Source: Boesenbergia rotunda (lineage: Eukaryota > Streptophyta > Magnoliopsida > Zingiberales > Zingiberaceae). Taken from it: DNA of 64,000 bases. The notes beneath the pieces were generated by a model that was not told the origin of the DNA, made no database searches, and was given only the letters and a program-made list of their open reading frames with translations. Numbering within the stretch: position 1 is the stretch's first letter; every line of letters begins with the position of its first letter. The position numbers were made by a program, and so were the translations under genes. Shown here piece by piece: positions 63,733-64,000 of this stretch. The stretch covers positions 40,892 through 104,891 of the forward strand of contig JAGFNQ010000283.1 in the NCBI GenBank assembly GCA_024364735.1. The letters run 5' to 3'.

Positions 63733-64000
63733 TGTTGGATCGTGAAAACCAATAGAGGGGGGGGTGAATATCGAAAATCGTTCGGAAATTCGTAAAGAGC
63801 AGTTGCACAGCGGAAATTTAAAAATAGCACACAGACACAGTCGATTTACTTGGTTCGGAGCCTGTGTCGACTCCTACTCCAAGGCCCACGGTCGTTGACC
63901 GTTTACTTTGGGCAATTCTATATACGCACAAAACAATTTACAATATATGATTACAAATAAGTGCAATAGAATAATAATATTAAACTTTCGATCTTCGTTA
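63733..64000 (-). mobile_element. family-B SIRE-like LTR (-), enters from the right edge
   Basis: tgttggatcgtgaaaaccaa, then a G-run and gtgaatatcg, the reverse complement of an LTR 3' end. The R-U5 motif lies at 63844-63905. It matches 11640-11810 in reverse. It continues beyond the window; the five bases before it are attct. Confidence 0.8.

Overview
The window is plant nuclear DNA made almost wholly of nested, decaying LTR retrotransposons. I found no host protein gene, tRNA, rRNA or CRISPR array. Long-LTR SIRE-type Copia, chromodomain (Tekay/Del-like) Gypsy and Tat-like Gypsy elements, with a Tork-type Copia, point to a repeat-rich flowering plant. A monocot, perhaps Zingiberales, is my guess from LTR flavour only and is not proven by the sequence.

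Layout from left to right. 1-5550: 3' half of a SIRE element (copy 1, +) with gag, pol and the start of a spliced third ORF. 5551-7525: truncated SIRE LTR (-) inserted in that ORF. 7526-11008: Tat-type Gypsy LTR, leader and gag, ending in an array of about 11 monomers of 114 bp. 11010-11810: family-B SIRE-like LTR (+). 11811-17674: element F (-), with gag and a third ORF but no pol. 17675-20103: element G (+), F-type gag tail, 3' region and LTR, also without pol. 20104-20712: LTR and 3' fragment H (-). 20713-25382: 5' half of SIRE copy 2 (+). 25383-31755: Gypsy-A (+), cut in its RNase H. 31756-36129: Tork-type Copia-B (-), cut in its integrase. 36130-45969: Gypsy-C (-), two 3.8 kb LTRs around a rearranged core with a 25-N gap. 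45970-53193: SIRE-D (-). 53194-60896: 3' half of SIRE-E (+), with intact pol and a full-length spliced third ORF. 60897-64000: Tat LTR scrap, AT-rich DNA, another SIRE-type LTR start, an unidentified ORF and a family-B LTR (-).

How the parts work together. The SIRE elements follow LTR - initiator-tRNA-Met PBS - gag - UAG - pol (protease, integrase, RT, RNase H) - palindrome-rich spacer - two-exon third ORF - polypurine tract - LTR. The Gypsy elements follow LTR - PBS - leader intron - first ORF - pol - chromodomain - LTR. Most coding regions carry stops or frameshifts. The longest open stretches are SIRE-D gag (570 codons) and SIRE-E pol (721 codons from its first ATG).

The most notable signals are these. 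(1) A homologous third ORF with a phase-2 intron near its N-terminus occurs in two diverged SIRE families. (2) Palindrome arrays appear both in the LTRs and directly upstream of that ORF, suggesting an internal promoter. (3) An R-U5 motif is shared by eight LTRs of several families. (4) An in-frame UAG between gag and pol is conserved in all three copies that can be read. (5) Two elements share a pol-less architecture. (6) Gypsy-C carries an acidic EDP-repeat ORF where gag should be.
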